This document shows, piece after piece, positions 16,640 to 24,874 of a DNA stretch of 36,577 nucleotides (its first letter is position 1; every line of letters begins with the position of its first letter). Source of the DNA: Actinomycetota bacterium (lineage in GTDB: Bacteria; Actinomycetota; CADDZG01; WHSQ01); the NCBI GenBank assembly GCA_902812355.1, contig CADDZG010000001.1:1-36577 (forward strand), written 5' to 3'. Under the pieces are notes generated by a model. That model searched no databases. It had not been told where the DNA came from and was given only the letters and a program-made list of their open reading frames with translations. Position numbers and translations under genes: made by a program.

Positions 16640-17155
16640 TCAGCGGCGGACGCGTACCTCGAGGATGCCGATCCCTCGGTAACAGCACTGCAGCGTGCGC
16701 GCTGCCTGAACCGGAGGCGTGGCCAACGACAGCTTCGGGGGGTGGCGCACCATGGCGTAGAGCACGAACTCGTAGGTGTGCCCGCGGCATGGGGCGTCGT
16801 AGGCTCGCCGGCCGGAGGCGTTGGGTCGCAGGTTCCCGACGGCTCCCCGATCGCCTGCGGGCAGAGAGTGGCGCGACGGCGGTATCGAGGTGACCAGCCA
16901 GCGCGGGCGTTCGCTCCCGGACGCGGTCATGACCACGGCATAGGAGTGGGCGCCCGGCATCGGCCCCCACCTCAGCGGCGGCGAGATCCCGGCCCCCCTG
17001 CACGTGTAGCGGCGGGGCAGGACCGGCTCGGCCCCGCCGGTGCCCGGGATGCGCAGGGGCAGCATCTCGGGGTTCGGCTTGCGCTGAGACTGGGCCATCT
17101 GAGGCGTCCCGCAGGCCGCAAGCAGCAGGGCACAGGCCGCCAGCCCCCCGACGAT
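16640..17155 (-). CDS. PEBP (YbhB/YbcL)-family lipoprotein; start codon unclear
   Basis: The C-terminal 150 residues match the phosphatidylethanolamine-binding protein fold: YTCRGAGISPPLRWGPMPGA, AYDAPCRGHTYEFVLYAM. The usual DPD and His pocket residues appear replaced (TASGSE, WLVTSIP), so ligand binding may differ. A lipoprotein signal precedes it (RRRNR, a hydrophobic stretch, then LLLAAC). No ATG, GTG or TTG exists close before this signal: the nearest upstream start in frame is an ATG at 17341 deep inside ctaF, and the next downstream is an ATG at 17098 that would remove the signal. I list the gene from an ATC at 17155 as a placeholder. It follows ctaF directly and convergently faces qcrB. 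Confidence 0.7.
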   Translation of the reverse strand: MVGGLAACALLLAACGTPQMAQSQRKPNPEMLPLRIPGTGGAEPVLPRRYTCRGAGISPPLRWGPMPGAHSYAVVMTASGSERPRWLVTSIPPSRHSLPAGDRGAVGNLRPNASGRRAYDAPCRGHTYEFVLYAMVRHPPKLSLATPPVQAARTLQCCYRGIGILEVRVRR

Positions 17156-17174
17156 CCTGTTGCGTCGTCGGGAG

Positions 17175-17732
17175 CTAAGTCTCGTGCCGCATCGTCTCCC
17201 GGTCCGCTGCCGCGCCGTCCCCGGACGCGGACGGGCGCGAGCCCTCGAAGGAGGCGTGCGCGTCCTGGTGTGTGGCGGCGCTCGGGGGTGCCAGCTGGGT
17301 CGCCCAGCCCCACAGGGCCCACAGCCCGAAGGGCAGCCCAATGACCCAGAACCATCCCCCGAACACGAGACCGACCGAAGCCAGCGCTATGGCCACCACC
17401 GAGATCAAGGGCCAGATGCTGCCGTGTGGCATGCGCTCCTCGTGCACCGCGAGGGCCTGATCGTGGGCCGCGCCGGCGTGCTCTTCGAGACCGAGCATGC
17501 GCTGGGGGACCGTGAGCGTCCGGCGCAGCCGGTCGGGCTGCTGTTCGTCGCGCAGCTCGCTGGTGGTTGCCCTCGCCAAACGGGTCATCAACACCACGAA
17601 GGCGAGGATCGCCACCACCATCACGCCCATCATCACCGAGCCTGCCCACTCGTAGGCGACGAACCAATAGACGATGGCCGCGGTGCCCATGTAGATCGCG
17701 TTGCGCAGCAGCACGCGTAGCTCTTCGCTCAT
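17175..17732 (-). CDS. ctaF: Cytochrome c oxidase subunit IV-like protein CtaF
   Basis: 185-aa actinobacterial oxidase subunit IV type protein. Two N-terminal helices (about 12-28, 30-48), a hydrophilic loop, then a helix pair in [20 protein letters not shown] and [17 protein letters not shown] (about 107-145). The tail is polar and rich in Ala/Ser/His. It overlaps ctaD by 4 nt (ATGA), consistent with being part of the aa3 oxidase. Its role in bc-aa3 supercomplexes is structural. Confidence 0.85.
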   Translation of the reverse strand: MSEELRVLLRNAIYMGTAAIVYWFVAYEWAGSVMMGVMVVAILAFVVLMTRLARATTSELRDEQQPDRLRRTLTVPQRMLGLEEHAGAAHDQALAVHEERMPHGSIWPLISVVAIALASVGLVFGGWFWVIGLPFGLWALWGWATQLAPPSAATHQDAHASFEGSRPSASGDGAAADRETMRHET

Positions 17733-19441
17733 GTCTGTTCACCCCGAGGGTTCCGGTCGCCGAGCTCACCGGGCGGTTCCTCGCCCTCCTGGTATGCGGT
17801 GACCGCACCGACGAGCCCGAGCTCACGCATCCGCTGGTCCCACACCGGCCGCTCGGAACGGATCGGGGGCAGCGAGTGGAAGTTGTGCTCGGGGGGAGGC
17901 GACGAGGTCGCCCACTCCAGCGTGTAGCCGCCCCACGGGTCGGGACCGGCCACCTTGCCGTGGCGCAACGACCACAGGATGTTGACGGCGAAGAAGACCA
18001 TCCCTGCCCCCAGGATCCCCGATCCCGCCGAGGACAGCAGGTTGAGGGTGGTCCAGTGATCGCTCGGCAGGTAGTTGGCGATACGCCGCACCATACCGTC
18101 GAAGCCGAGCTGGAACTGAGGCAGGAAGGTGAGGTTGAAGCCGATGAAAGACAACCAGAAGTGCCAGTGGCCGAGCCTCTCCGACAGCATCCTGCCGGTG
18201 ATCTTGGGGAACCAGTAGTACAGGCCGGCGAAAGCGGCGAACACGCTGCCGCCGAGCAGCGTGTAGTGGAAGTGGGCCACCACGTAGTAGGTGTCGGTCA
18301 CCGGGTAGTCGATCGGCGGGGACGCCAGATACATGCCGGTGATCCCTCCTATAAGGAACATCGATAGGAAGCCCAGGGCCCACAGCATCGGCATCTTAAG
18401 GATGATCTTCCCCCGCCACATCGTGCCTATCCAGTTGAAGAACTTGATTCCGGTGGGCACCGCGATCAGGAACGACGTCGCCATGAAGAAGGGCCCGTTG
18501 ACCACCCCGGTGGCGAACATGTGGTGTGCCCACACCGAGAACGAATACGCACCGATCAGGATCGTAGCCAGCACGAAGCCCGTATAGCCGAACACGGGCT
18601 TGCGGGAGAACGTCGCTATCACCTCGGTGACCATGCCGAAGAACGGCAGCACGACGATGTAGACCTCGGGATGCCCGAAGAACCAGAAGATGTGCTGGAA
18701 CAGCACCGCGTTGCCGCCGGCTGCGGGCTCGAAGAAGTGGCCCCCGAGGTTGCGATCGATGAATGTGAGGATCAAGGCCGCGGTCAGCGCCGGGAACGAG
18801 AACATCACGAGGATCATCGTGACGATCATGTTCCAGACGAAGATCGACAGGCGCATCATCGTCATGCCCGGCGCCCGCATGCCGAAGATCGTGGCCAGGA
18901 AGTTGATCGAGCTCAGCGTCGTCGACAACCCGGCCAGGGCCACGCCCACGATCCACAGGTCGGCACCGACCTGTGGCGTGTACTGGGCATCGCTGAGCGG
19001 CGCGTAGAAGGTCCAGCCGAAGGTCGCCGCGCCCCCCGCGGTGAAGAAGCCGGAGAAAGCGATCAGGGCCCCGAACAGGTACAGCCAGTAGGTGAACGCG
19101 TTGAGCCTCGGAAAGGCGACGTCGGGCGCGCCTATGTGCAGAGGCACTATCGAGTTGGCGAAGGCGAAGACGATGGCGGTGGCGAAGAAGAAGATCATGC
19201 CGGTGCCGTGCATTGTCACCAGCTGGTTGTACTGGTCGAGGGTGAGGAACTGCAGTCCCGGCGTGGCGAGCTCGGCGCGCATGACTAGGGCCAGCGCGCC
19301 GGACACGAAGAAGAAGAACAGGGACGTGGCGAAGTACAGGATCCCGATCTTCTTGTGGTCGGTGGTCGTCAGCCAGTCGAGCAGCGTCGCAGCCGGTGCA
19401 GGGCGCTCGTCTATGGCTACGGGTCTGTCTATGACCGCCAC
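17729..19441 (-). CDS. ctaD: Cytochrome c oxidase subunit I (aa3-type)
   Basis: 570-aa catalytic subunit with about 12 membrane helices. Conserved elements: [11 protein letters not shown] (heme a His), [12 protein letters not shown] (D-channel Asp), WFFGHPEVY (CuB His, the E of the A-family proton path, cross-linked Tyr), WAHHMF (CuB His pair), [10 protein letters not shown] (K-channel Lys) and [12 protein letters not shown] (heme ligands). It is an A-type heme-copper oxidase that reduces O2 to water and pumps protons. The GTG start follows the ctaC stop directly (TAAGTG), and the gene is followed by ctaF with 4-nt overlap. Confidence 0.97.
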   Translation of the reverse strand: MAVIDRPVAIDERPAPAATLLDWLTTTDHKKIGILYFATSLFFFFVSGALALVMRAELATPGLQFLTLDQYNQLVTMHGTGMIFFFATAIVFAFANSIVPLHIGAPDVAFPRLNAFTYWLYLFGALIAFSGFFTAGGAATFGWTFYAPLSDAQYTPQVGADLWIVGVALAGLSTTLSSINFLATIFGMRAPGMTMMRLSIFVWNMIVTMILVMFSFPALTAALILTFIDRNLGGHFFEPAAGGNAVLFQHIFWFFGHPEVYIVVLPFFGMVTEVIATFSRKPVFGYTGFVLATILIGAYSFSVWAHHMFATGVVNGPFFMATSFLIAVPTGIKFFNWIGTMWRGKIILKMPMLWALGFLSMFLIGGITGMYLASPPIDYPVTDTYYVVAHFHYTLLGGSVFAAFAGLYYWFPKITGRMLSERLGHWHFWLSFIGFNLTFLPQFQLGFDGMVRRIANYLPSDHWTTLNLLSSAGSGILGAGMVFFAVNILWSLRHGKVAGPDPWGGYTLEWATSSPPPEHNFHSLPPIRSERPVWDQRMRELGLVGAVTAYQEGEEPPGELGDRNPRGEQT

Positions 19442-20191
19442 TTACCCTCCTCCCTGCTTCTGCGCTGCGAGCCAGCTCCGGAACTGGTTGTCGGGCACGG
19501 CCTTTATGTAGAAGATCATCTGGGAGTGCAGCAGCCCGCACAGCTCGGCGCACTGTCCCCTGTAGACGCCCGGCTTGTCTATCCCGGGGATCTGCAGGCG
19601 GTTGGTTACGCCGGGGATCGCGTCGCGCTTGAGCAGCAGGTCGGGGACGTAGAAGGAGTGGATCACGTCGCGCGCCCTGATCACGAACTGGATCGGCCGG
19701 TGCGTCGGAAGCTCGATCCGAGCGTAATCGTGTGGCTGGCCCTCGACCGTGACGCCGGCCTCGGGAAAGTTGAAGTCCCAGCCCCACTGGAAGCCGGTGA
19801 CGTTGACGATCAGCGGCTTGTCGTGGACCCCCGGCTGCGCGCTCCCGAGGGCGTTGACGTTGTTGAGCACGAACACCGAGGCCACGAACATCCCGACCAC
19901 GATCAGCTGGGGGATGGCGAAGTAAGTGATCTCGATCGGGATGTGCTCGCGGATCTGGGGTGGGATGTTGCGCGGGTCGTCGTCGCGCGCCCTGTAGCGG
20001 ATCACGCTCCAGGCAATCAGTCCCAGCACCACCGCCATCACGACCAGGGCTATGTAGGAGAAGCCGTTGTAGAGGTCACGCGTCTCGATCCCGGTCCGCG
20101 TGGGTGGGACCGGCGCGCAGGCCGCGGCGCCGAGGGCGAGGCCCACGGCACCCGCGCCGAGACCGAGGAGTCGCTTGCGCCGGGAGGTCAC
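19442..20191 (-). CDS. ctaC: Cytochrome c oxidase subunit II (CuA), lipoprotein
   Basis: 249-aa subunit II. A basic start and hydrophobic stretch end in a lipobox (ALGAAAC, C25), followed by two membrane helices (about 44-64 and 90-110) and the CuA cupredoxin domain. CuA ligands are H178 (VIHSF), C214, E216, C218, H222 and M225 in GQCAELCGLLHSQM. It accepts electrons from QcrC. I choose the GTG at 20191 (GAGG 6 nt upstream and a TAGGGT box 10 nt upstream). Alternatives are GTG 20203 and TTG 20224. Confidence 0.95.
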   Translation of the reverse strand: MTSRRKRLLGLGAGAVGLALGAAACAPVPPTRTGIETRDLYNGFSYIALVVMAVVLGLIAWSVIRYRARDDDPRNIPPQIREHIPIEITYFAIPQLIVVGMFVASVFVLNNVNALGSAQPGVHDKPLIVNVTGFQWGWDFNFPEAGVTVEGQPHDYARIELPTHRPIQFVIRARDVIHSFYVPDLLLKRDAIPGVTNRLQIPGIDKPGVYRGQCAELCGLLHSQMIFYIKAVPDNQFRSWLAAQKQGGG

Positions 20192-20254
20192 TGCGTGCCT
20201 CACCCTAACGCGCCGGGGCGTCAAGCCGCGCCGGTGGCGGGTAGGTTCGCTTTC
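20192..20254. promoter_or_regulatory. Back-to-back promoter region between ctaC and the APH kinase
   Basis: Minus strand: TAGGGT lies 10 nt before the ctaC GTG at 20191. Plus strand: TAGGTT (20242-20247) lies 7 nt before the kinase GTG at 20255. Both boxes fall in 63 bp, with no SD for the kinase. Confidence 0.5.
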
Positions 20255-21322
20255 GTGGCTCGGGGATCCAAGGCGGCGGCAGGCCCCCGGCTACCGCCGC
20301 TGGTCGATGAGGAACGGCTCGCCGCCTATCTCGAGCGTCACCTACCCGGCGGCGCCCCGCTGCGCGTGCGGCGTCTGCGCGCCGGGCACTCCAACGAGAC
20401 CTTCGTCGTCACCTGGGGAGGACGCGACTACGTGCTGCGGCGCCCGCCGCGCGGGGCGTTCCTGCCCACCGCCCACGACGTCGGACGCGAGTACCGGGTG
20501 ATGTCGGCCCTCGCCCGCACCCCCGTGCGCGTTCCCCGCTGCGTGCTGATGTGCGACGACGAGGACGTGATCGGGGCCCCCTTCTACCTCATGGAGCGCG
20601 TCGGGGGCATCGTGATCCGCGACCGCCTGCCGGCGGCCTTCGGGCGCCCGCACCGGACGGCCATCGCCCACGAGCTCGTCGACGCCCTGGTCGAGCTGCA
20701 CGCGGTGGACCCGGCCGCCTGCGGTCTCGTGGGCTTCGGGCGGCCGGACGGCTACCTCGAGCGCCAGCTGCGCCGCTGGAACGGGCAGCTCGAGCTCACC
20801 CTGCCCCACACCCGCCCCGTGCCGGAGCTCGAGGAGGTCGGGCGCTGGCTCGCCGCGCACATCCCGGCCCAGTCCGCCACCACGATCGTGCACGGCGACT
20901 ACAAGCTGGACAACGTCATGCTGGCTGCAACCCCGCCCGTGCGCGTGGTCGCGATCCTGGACTGGGAGATGTCTACGCTGGGCGACCCCCTGGCGGACCT
21001 CGGGTGGATGGTGTCGTTCTGGTGGCAGCCGGGCGAACCGGGCTGCGAGGTGCTGTCCCATCTCGCCCGGGTCACCGCGCTCGAGGGGTTTCCCTCGCGT
21101 GCCGAGCTCGTCGCTCGCTATGCCGAAGCGACCGGCCGGGACGTGACCCACCTGCGGTGGTACGTCGTTCTGGCGCTGTGGAAGCTCGCCGTGCTGCTCG
21201 AGGGTTCCTACGCCCGCCATCTCGCCGGCGCCACAGACGACCCCTTCTTCGCCACCCTCGAGCGTGGCGTGCCGGGGCTCGCCCGGCACGCCCTGGGTGT
21301 GATCGAGGGGGCCGGGCCGTGA
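20255..21322 (+). CDS. APH/ACAD10-11-type phosphotransferase
   Basis: 355-aa kinase of the aminoglycoside-phosphotransferase fold, closest by motif to the kinase domain of ACAD10/ACAD11, not to antibiotic-resistance enzymes. Motifs: LRAGHSNETFVV (nucleotide loop), YVLRRPPRG (Lys region), IVHGDYKLDNVML (catalytic Brenner motif) and ILDWEMSTLGDPLADLGW (metal-binding DWE plus a family-specific extension). In the mammalian proteins this domain is reported to phosphorylate 4-hydroxyacyl-CoAs. The GTG at 20255 fits the leaderless -10. Its stop overlaps the next HAD gene (GTGA). Confidence 0.88.
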   Translation: MARGSKAAAGPRLPPLVDEERLAAYLERHLPGGAPLRVRRLRAGHSNETFVVTWGGRDYVLRRPPRGAFLPTAHDVGREYRVMSALARTPVRVPRCVLMCDDEDVIGAPFYLMERVGGIVIRDRLPAAFGRPHRTAIAHELVDALVELHAVDPAACGLVGFGRPDGYLERQLRRWNGQLELTLPHTRPVPELEEVGRWLAAHIPAQSATTIVHGDYKLDNVMLAATPPVRVVAILDWEMSTLGDPLADLGWMVSFWWQPGEPGCEVLSHLARVTALEGFPSRAELVARYAEATGRDVTHLRWYVVLALWKLAVLLEGSYARHLAGATDDPFFATLERGVPGLARHALGVIEGAGP

Positions 21323-21978
21323 CCCGCTACAGGGGCCTGATCCTGGACTTCGGCGGGGTGCTCACGAGCTCCCTGCAGGAGGCAATGGCCGCCTTTGCCG
21401 GCGAGCTCGGGCTCGAGCTCCAGGATCTCGTGCGCATCGCGCTGTCCCCTTACGCCGGCGGCGACGATCCCTTGATCACGGGGTTCGAGACCGGCCGGGT
21501 GTCCGAAGAGCGCTTCGCCGCCGAGCTGGCCCAACGGCTGTCGGAGGCGACCGGGCGCAGGATCGAGCCCGACGGGCTGATCGAGCGCATCTTCGGACGC
21601 CTGCGCCTCGAAGAGGACATGTTTGCGGCCGTCGCCGCGGCCCGCCGTGCCGGGTTACGCACCGCCTTGTGCTCGAACTCCTGGGGCGACAGCCTCTATC
21701 CGGCCGGGCGCCTGCGGGAGTCCTTCGATGCGGTGGTGATCTCCGGCGAGGTCGGGTTGCGCAAGCCGGATCCGGCGATCTTCGAGCTCACGCTGCGGCG
21801 CCTCGAGCTGCCCGCCGAGGCGTGCGTGTTCGTGGACGATCATCCCGGGCATCTCCACGTGGCGGCCGCGCTCGGGTTGACCACGGTGCTGCACCGCGAT
21901 CCCCCGGCCACGATCGCCGAGCTCGGCGAGCTGCTGGGCCTGGAGCTGGGCCCCGGTGCGCCGCGCGCTCAGCGGTAG
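21319..21978 (+). CDS. HAD-superfamily (IA) hydrolase paired with the APH kinase
   Basis: 219-aa HAD hydrolase. Motif I is LILDFGGVLT: the second Asp of DxDxT is replaced by G-G, as in the HAD domains of epoxide-hydrolase N-termini and ACAD10. Motif II is LCSNSWGD, motif III is the Lys in GLRKPDPAIF, and motif IV is FVDDHPGH. The cap (about 20-90) is helical (C1). It starts by GTGA overlap with the kinase, so the two are co-translated. With the missing Asp, true phosphatase activity is doubtful. The final 10 nt overlap the convergent yajQ gene. Confidence 0.88.
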   Translation: MTRYRGLILDFGGVLTSSLQEAMAAFAGELGLELQDLVRIALSPYAGGDDPLITGFETGRVSEERFAAELAQRLSEATGRRIEPDGLIERIFGRLRLEEDMFAAVAAARRAGLRTALCSNSWGDSLYPAGRLRESFDAVVISGEVGLRKPDPAIFELTLRRLELPAEACVFVDDHPGHLHVAAALGLTTVLHRDPPATIAELGELLGLELGPGAPRAQR

Positions 21979-22472
21979 TTCGTGAATTGCAGGGGGATGC
22001 CGAAGTCGCGCTCCTGGAGCGCGTGGATCACCTGCTGGAGGACGTCGCGCGAGGGCGAACTGACCCTCACGTGGTCGCCCTGGACCGAGGCCTGCGCCTT
22101 GACCTTGAGGTCTTTGACCGTCTTGACGATGTCACGCGCGCGCTCGGTGGGGATGCCCTGGTTGATCGCTACGCGCTGACGGGCGGTGCCGCCGGCGGCG
22201 GGCTCGACCGTGCCCGGCTGCAGGGCCTTGAGGGGCACCCTGCGCTTGACCAGCTTCTCCTCCACCACCCGCAGGCAGTCCTTGACCTTCTGCTCGGTGT
22301 TGGAGTGGATCACCAGCGCCGCCCCGCCGCCGTCGGTGGTGAGCTCGACCGAGGATCCGGTGCCCTTGAAGTCGAAGCGCTGCGCGATCTCGCGGCGGGC
22401 CTGGTCGACCGCGTTGCGCACCTCTTGGAGATCGACCTGGGACACGACGTCGAAGGAGCTGTCCTTGGCCAC
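21969..22472 (-). CDS. yajQ: YajQ-family nucleotide-binding protein
   Basis: 167-aa YajQ protein with two ferredoxin-like halves. Signature stretches: SFDVVSQVDLQEVRNAVDQA at the start, RFDFKGTGSSVEL, KVKAQASVQGDHVRVSSPSR and the C-terminal LQQVIHALQERDFGIPLQFT. YajQ proteins bind nucleic acid or nucleotide, and some bind c-di-GMP and act as transcription co-factors. The GTG start at 22472 has TAACCT 8 nt upstream and no SD, so it is probably leaderless. It is convergent with the HAD gene. Confidence 0.95.
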   Translation of the reverse strand: MAKDSSFDVVSQVDLQEVRNAVDQARREIAQRFDFKGTGSSVELTTDGGGAALVIHSNTEQKVKDCLRVVEEKLVKRRVPLKALQPGTVEPAAGGTARQRVAINQGIPTERARDIVKTVKDLKVKAQASVQGDHVRVSSPSRDVLQQVIHALQERDFGIPLQFTNYR

Positions 22473-22486
22473 GGCGCAGAAGGTTA
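22473..22486 (-). promoter_or_regulatory. -10 box TAACCT for leaderless yajQ
   Basis: Minus-strand TAACCT (22486-22481), 8 nt before the GTG at 22472, with no SD. Confidence 0.45.
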
Positions 22487-22509
22487 GCGGACGCGGTGGC
22501 GGCTGCGGC

Positions 22510-22869
22510 TCAGGGGATCAGCTGGTGCAGCAGTGGCATCAACTCCGAGATCCGCTCTTTGTTGAGGTAGGCGTCGGCCCACTCGGGCTGGCGGTCGAGG
22601 ATCGCCGAGAAAGCCACGATCTTGGAGCTCGGGGAGATCGCCCGGAGGATCTCCGCCGCGCCCTCGCCGTCGAGCCGGGGCAGCCGGTAGTCGAGGATCA
22701 CGAAGTCGGGCTGGTGGTGGAGGGCCAGAGGCACGGCCTCGACCCCGGTGGCCGCCTCGCCTATCACGGTCATGTCCTCGGCCTCGCACAGCAGCCGCAA
22801 CACGTGGCGGATCTCGACGTCGTCGTCGACGATCAGCACGGTCGTGGTGGGGGTCCCGGGACCGGTCAC
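22510..22869 (-). CDS. Single-domain response regulator (CheY-like)
   Basis: 119-aa receiver domain alone. Acidic pair D15-D16 (VLIVDDDVEI), phosphoacceptor D60 (FVILDYRLP), S88 (VAFSAI) and K104 (YLNKERI) are all present, so it should be phosphorylatable. There is no output domain and no adjacent histidine kinase, so it probably signals by protein contact. It starts with GTG at 22869, 6 nt after GATATT on the minus strand. The stop lies 37 bp upstream of yajQ on the same strand. Confidence 0.92.
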   Translation of the reverse strand: MTGPGTPTTTVLIVDDDVEIRHVLRLLCEAEDMTVIGEAATGVEAVPLALHHQPDFVILDYRLPRLDGEGAAEILRAISPSSKIVAFSAILDRQPEWADAYLNKERISELMPLLHQLIP

Positions 22870-22906
22870 GGGCTGAATATCCCCTAGAGGTGCGGCGCTG
22901 TCCAGT

Positions 22907-22985
22907 CCCCCGTGGGGGGTGGAGCTGCCCCGCGGGACGCCTCCCGGCCCTGCGATGGGGGTGGGCAGACCCCCGGTCCGGGGGG
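22907..22985. repeat. Two G/C-run hairpins in the 22870-23157 gap
   Basis: CCCCC-GT-GGGGGG at 22907-22919 and a C5-GGTCC-G6 palindrome at 22970-22985. Neither is followed by a run of T on either strand, and no gene ends nearby, so a classical terminator role is not supported. They lie upstream of both divergent genes. Confidence 0.4.
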
Positions 22986-23081
22986 TTTCAGGCCGCGTCG
23001 GTGCTGGCCACGGCGTTCATTGGACAGCCGTAGCGGCATCTGCTAGCCATTCCGGTCGAAGCACCACGAAGCGGGTCCTAG

Positions 23082-23132
23082 CCGGCCGCCGCCCGGCCCC
23101 AGTGCCGGTGTCGCGGGACACGAGGCGGCCGG
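23082..23132 (+). ncRNA. Nested stem in the 5' leader of the first CAP gene
   Basis: A perfect 9-bp inverted repeat, CCGGCCGCC (23082-23090) with GGCGGCCGG (23124-23132), encloses a second perfect stem GTGTC/GACAC (23108-23121) with a GCGG loop. The element ends 12 nt before the SD AGGGGG at 23145. It matches no riboswitch I know; a translational control element or simple mRNA stabiliser is possible. Confidence 0.35.
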
Positions 23133-23157
23133 ACGCCGTCGAGCAGGGGGTGACTCC

Positions 23158-23658
23158 GTGGACGGACGTGCGCTCCGTCGCATGTTGTCGGGTGTCGTCG
23201 CCGCAGTCGCCGTCGCCACCACCTCCGTGGCCGCCGTGGTCCCGGCGACCACCGCCGGAGCCGGCGACTACCGGTTCAAGCGCACCGAGAAGTGCATGAT
23301 GCGCAAGATCAACCACGCCCGGGCGAATCACGGCCTGCGGCGTCTCCGCTGGGACAAGCAGCTCGGCTACGTGGGGCGTCGCCATGCCCGCGCCATGGCC
23401 GATGCCCGTGCGGTATGGGACGACCCCGACCTCGGCAACAAGGTCACGCGCTGGAGGAGCGTGGGGGAGAACTCTGGGATGGCCGGTGGATGCAAGAAGC
23501 TCTTCTGGGCGTTCATGCGCTCGCCCTCGCACCGCGCCAACATCCTCGGCCACTACCGCTACGTCGGGGTCGGCACCGACCGGGCCGGAGGCAGTCTCTA
23601 CGCCGCCCAGGTATTCGAATACCGGCGGGACCCCGGCAACGTTTGGCGCTACCCCTGA
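23158..23658 (+). CDS. Secreted CAP/SCP-domain protein (first copy)
   Basis: 166-aa exported protein with a signal peptide (about 1-33, basic start then a hydrophobic run to PATTAGAG) and a CAP domain (about 45-155). CAP motifs include INHARANHGLRRLRW, RHARAM, SVGENSG and SPSHRANILGHYRYVGVG, which carry the His and Glu cavity residues. Function of bacterial CAP proteins is largely unknown. The GTG at 23158 has AGGGGG 7 nt upstream. A second copy lies at 26967-27476 on the other strand. Confidence 0.86.
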   Translation: MDGRALRRMLSGVVAAVAVATTSVAAVVPATTAGAGDYRFKRTEKCMMRKINHARANHGLRRLRWDKQLGYVGRRHARAMADARAVWDDPDLGNKVTRWRSVGENSGMAGGCKKLFWAFMRSPSHRANILGHYRYVGVGTDRAGGSLYAAQVFEYRRDPGNVWRYP

Positions 23659-23665
23659 GCCGGGC

Positions 23666-24613
23666 TCAGGGCTTGCGGGGGAACAGCGACGCCGCGTCGG
23701 CCGCGGTCAGCGACGGGGGGTTGTCGGGCACGTGCTCGAAGGGCTCGATCCAGCGAGCGAAGAGGCGTTGCCACCTGCCGTCGCGGCGCGCGTTGTCGAA
23801 CACCCCGTTGGCGTAGGACTGGAACTGCGCCGAGCCCTGCTCGGGCAGCTCGACCCCGTAGCCCTCGGTGCTGAGCTGATCGCCGACGATGCGCAGCGGC
23901 AGTTGAGCGGGGTTCCGAGGGGGGGTCGATAGCCGGGTGCCGAGCCCCGCGGAGCGTGCCACGATCGCCAGGAGGTCGGGCTCCGGTCCGGTGGCCGCGG
24001 CCACGCGCCCGCTGCGCAGCAGGCGCAGGCAGTTGCCGACCCCGTGTCCCGGGACCGTGTGGATGCTGCGGCGCAGCACCGTGAGCCGGACCTCGGTCGC
24101 CGGCCGCACGAGGCTGCACACGCGCCGATCGGCGAGGTCGGCCACGTTGCGCACCTTCGAGCGCGACGGCACCACGAGGCGTTGATGGCCCACGAAGTAG
24201 GGGTCTGTGAACACGCGGCCCTGGACCTTGATCGCGGCCTCGGTGATCGGGTCGACCGGGAAGGCGATGTCCAGGCGGCCGGAGCGCAGCCCGCGCCGCA
24301 TGCCGGCCGCAGACATCGGGATCACCCGTAGCTCGACGCCGAGAGCGGAGGCCAGGGTGCGGGCCCAACCGACGTCGAAGCCCCGCACGGTCCCGCTGCG
24401 GTCGCGGTAGGCGAGCGGAGGCAGGGCGGCGGGGACCCCGGCCCGCAGGTAGCCCCGCTGCTGGATTTGACCCATGACCGTGCTTGCGGCGAACCGTCCG
24501 GTCGCAGCGCCCGCCCCCGAGGCCGAGCACGCCGAGGTCGAGGCGGCGAGCGCCAGCAGGGCGGCGATCAGGGCCCCCACGGTCCGGGCGGAGCGCGCCC
24601 GCGCCCCCGTCAC
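23666..24613 (-). CDS. Solute-binding lipoprotein (SBP_bac_3 type)
   Basis: 315-aa extracytoplasmic binding protein. Signal sequence to about residue 28 ending STSAC (a non-ideal lipobox), then the bilobal amino-acid-binding fold: LRAGVPAALPPLAYRDRSGT, VRGFDVGWARTLASALGVEL, SGRLDIAFPVDPITEAA and GVFDNARRDGRWQRLFARW. No permease or ATPase gene is adjacent, so it is an orphan binding protein that may act as a sensor or serve a distant transporter. The GTG start overlaps the ribbon-helix-helix gene by 4 nt (GTGA). Confidence 0.85.
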   Translation of the reverse strand: MTGARARSARTVGALIAALLALAASTSACSASGAGAATGRFAASTVMGQIQQRGYLRAGVPAALPPLAYRDRSGTVRGFDVGWARTLASALGVELRVIPMSAAGMRRGLRSGRLDIAFPVDPITEAAIKVQGRVFTDPYFVGHQRLVVPSRSKVRNVADLADRRVCSLVRPATEVRLTVLRRSIHTVPGHGVGNCLRLLRSGRVAAATGPEPDLLAIVARSAGLGTRLSTPPRNPAQLPLRIVGDQLSTEGYGVELPEQGSAQFQSYANGVFDNARRDGRWQRLFARWIEPFEHVPDNPPSLTAADAASLFPRKP

Positions 24614-24864
24614 AGGTAGCCGAGGGACTCGAGGCGCTTGCGGATCGCTTCGATCTCCTCCGGCGACAGCGGCTCGACCTCGGGCTCGGCCGGCTCACCC
24701 GGCGGGATGCGCCCGGTCGCCTCGTGATGGGACACGAGGTCGCGCAGCACGTACACCGCGAACTCGGTGACCGAGTGGAAACCCGAGCCTTCGATCACCT
24801 GCTTGAGCCGCTCGTAGAGTGGCCGCGGGATCTTGAGCGTCACCTGTGGATCGTTGCCGGCCAT
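24610..24864 (-). CDS. Ribbon-helix-helix protein with LGYL C-terminal tail
   Basis: 84-aa protein. Residues about 7-45 fit an RHH DNA-binding fold: a beta strand QVTLKIPRPLYERLKQVI followed by SVTEFAVYVLRDLVS. A Pro/Glu linker leads to a helical tail SPEEIEAIRKRLESLGYL, the same kind of tail that ends the AP-superfamily protein at 11375. No toxin gene is adjacent. It starts 10 bp after the Na/Pi-like gene and overlaps the binding-protein gene. A regulator of this small operon is a fair guess. Confidence 0.82.
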   Translation of the reverse strand: MAGNDPQVTLKIPRPLYERLKQVIEGSGFHSVTEFAVYVLRDLVSHHEATGRIPPGEPAEPEVEPLSPEEIEAIRKRLESLGYL

Positions 24865-24874
24865 GTCCTTTGGC

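Noticed and set aside
20255-21322. Aminoglycoside resistance gene
   Set aside because: The extended DWEMSTLGDPLADLG motif and HAD partner point to the ACAD10/11-type kinase family, not to drug-resistance enzymes.
22970-22985. G/C hairpin as an intrinsic terminator
   Set aside because: No gene ends next to it and no U-run follows on either strand.
24610-24864. Antitoxin of a toxin-antitoxin pair
   Set aside because: The RHH fold fits, but neither neighbour resembles a toxin: one is a membrane carrier and the other a binding lipoprotein.
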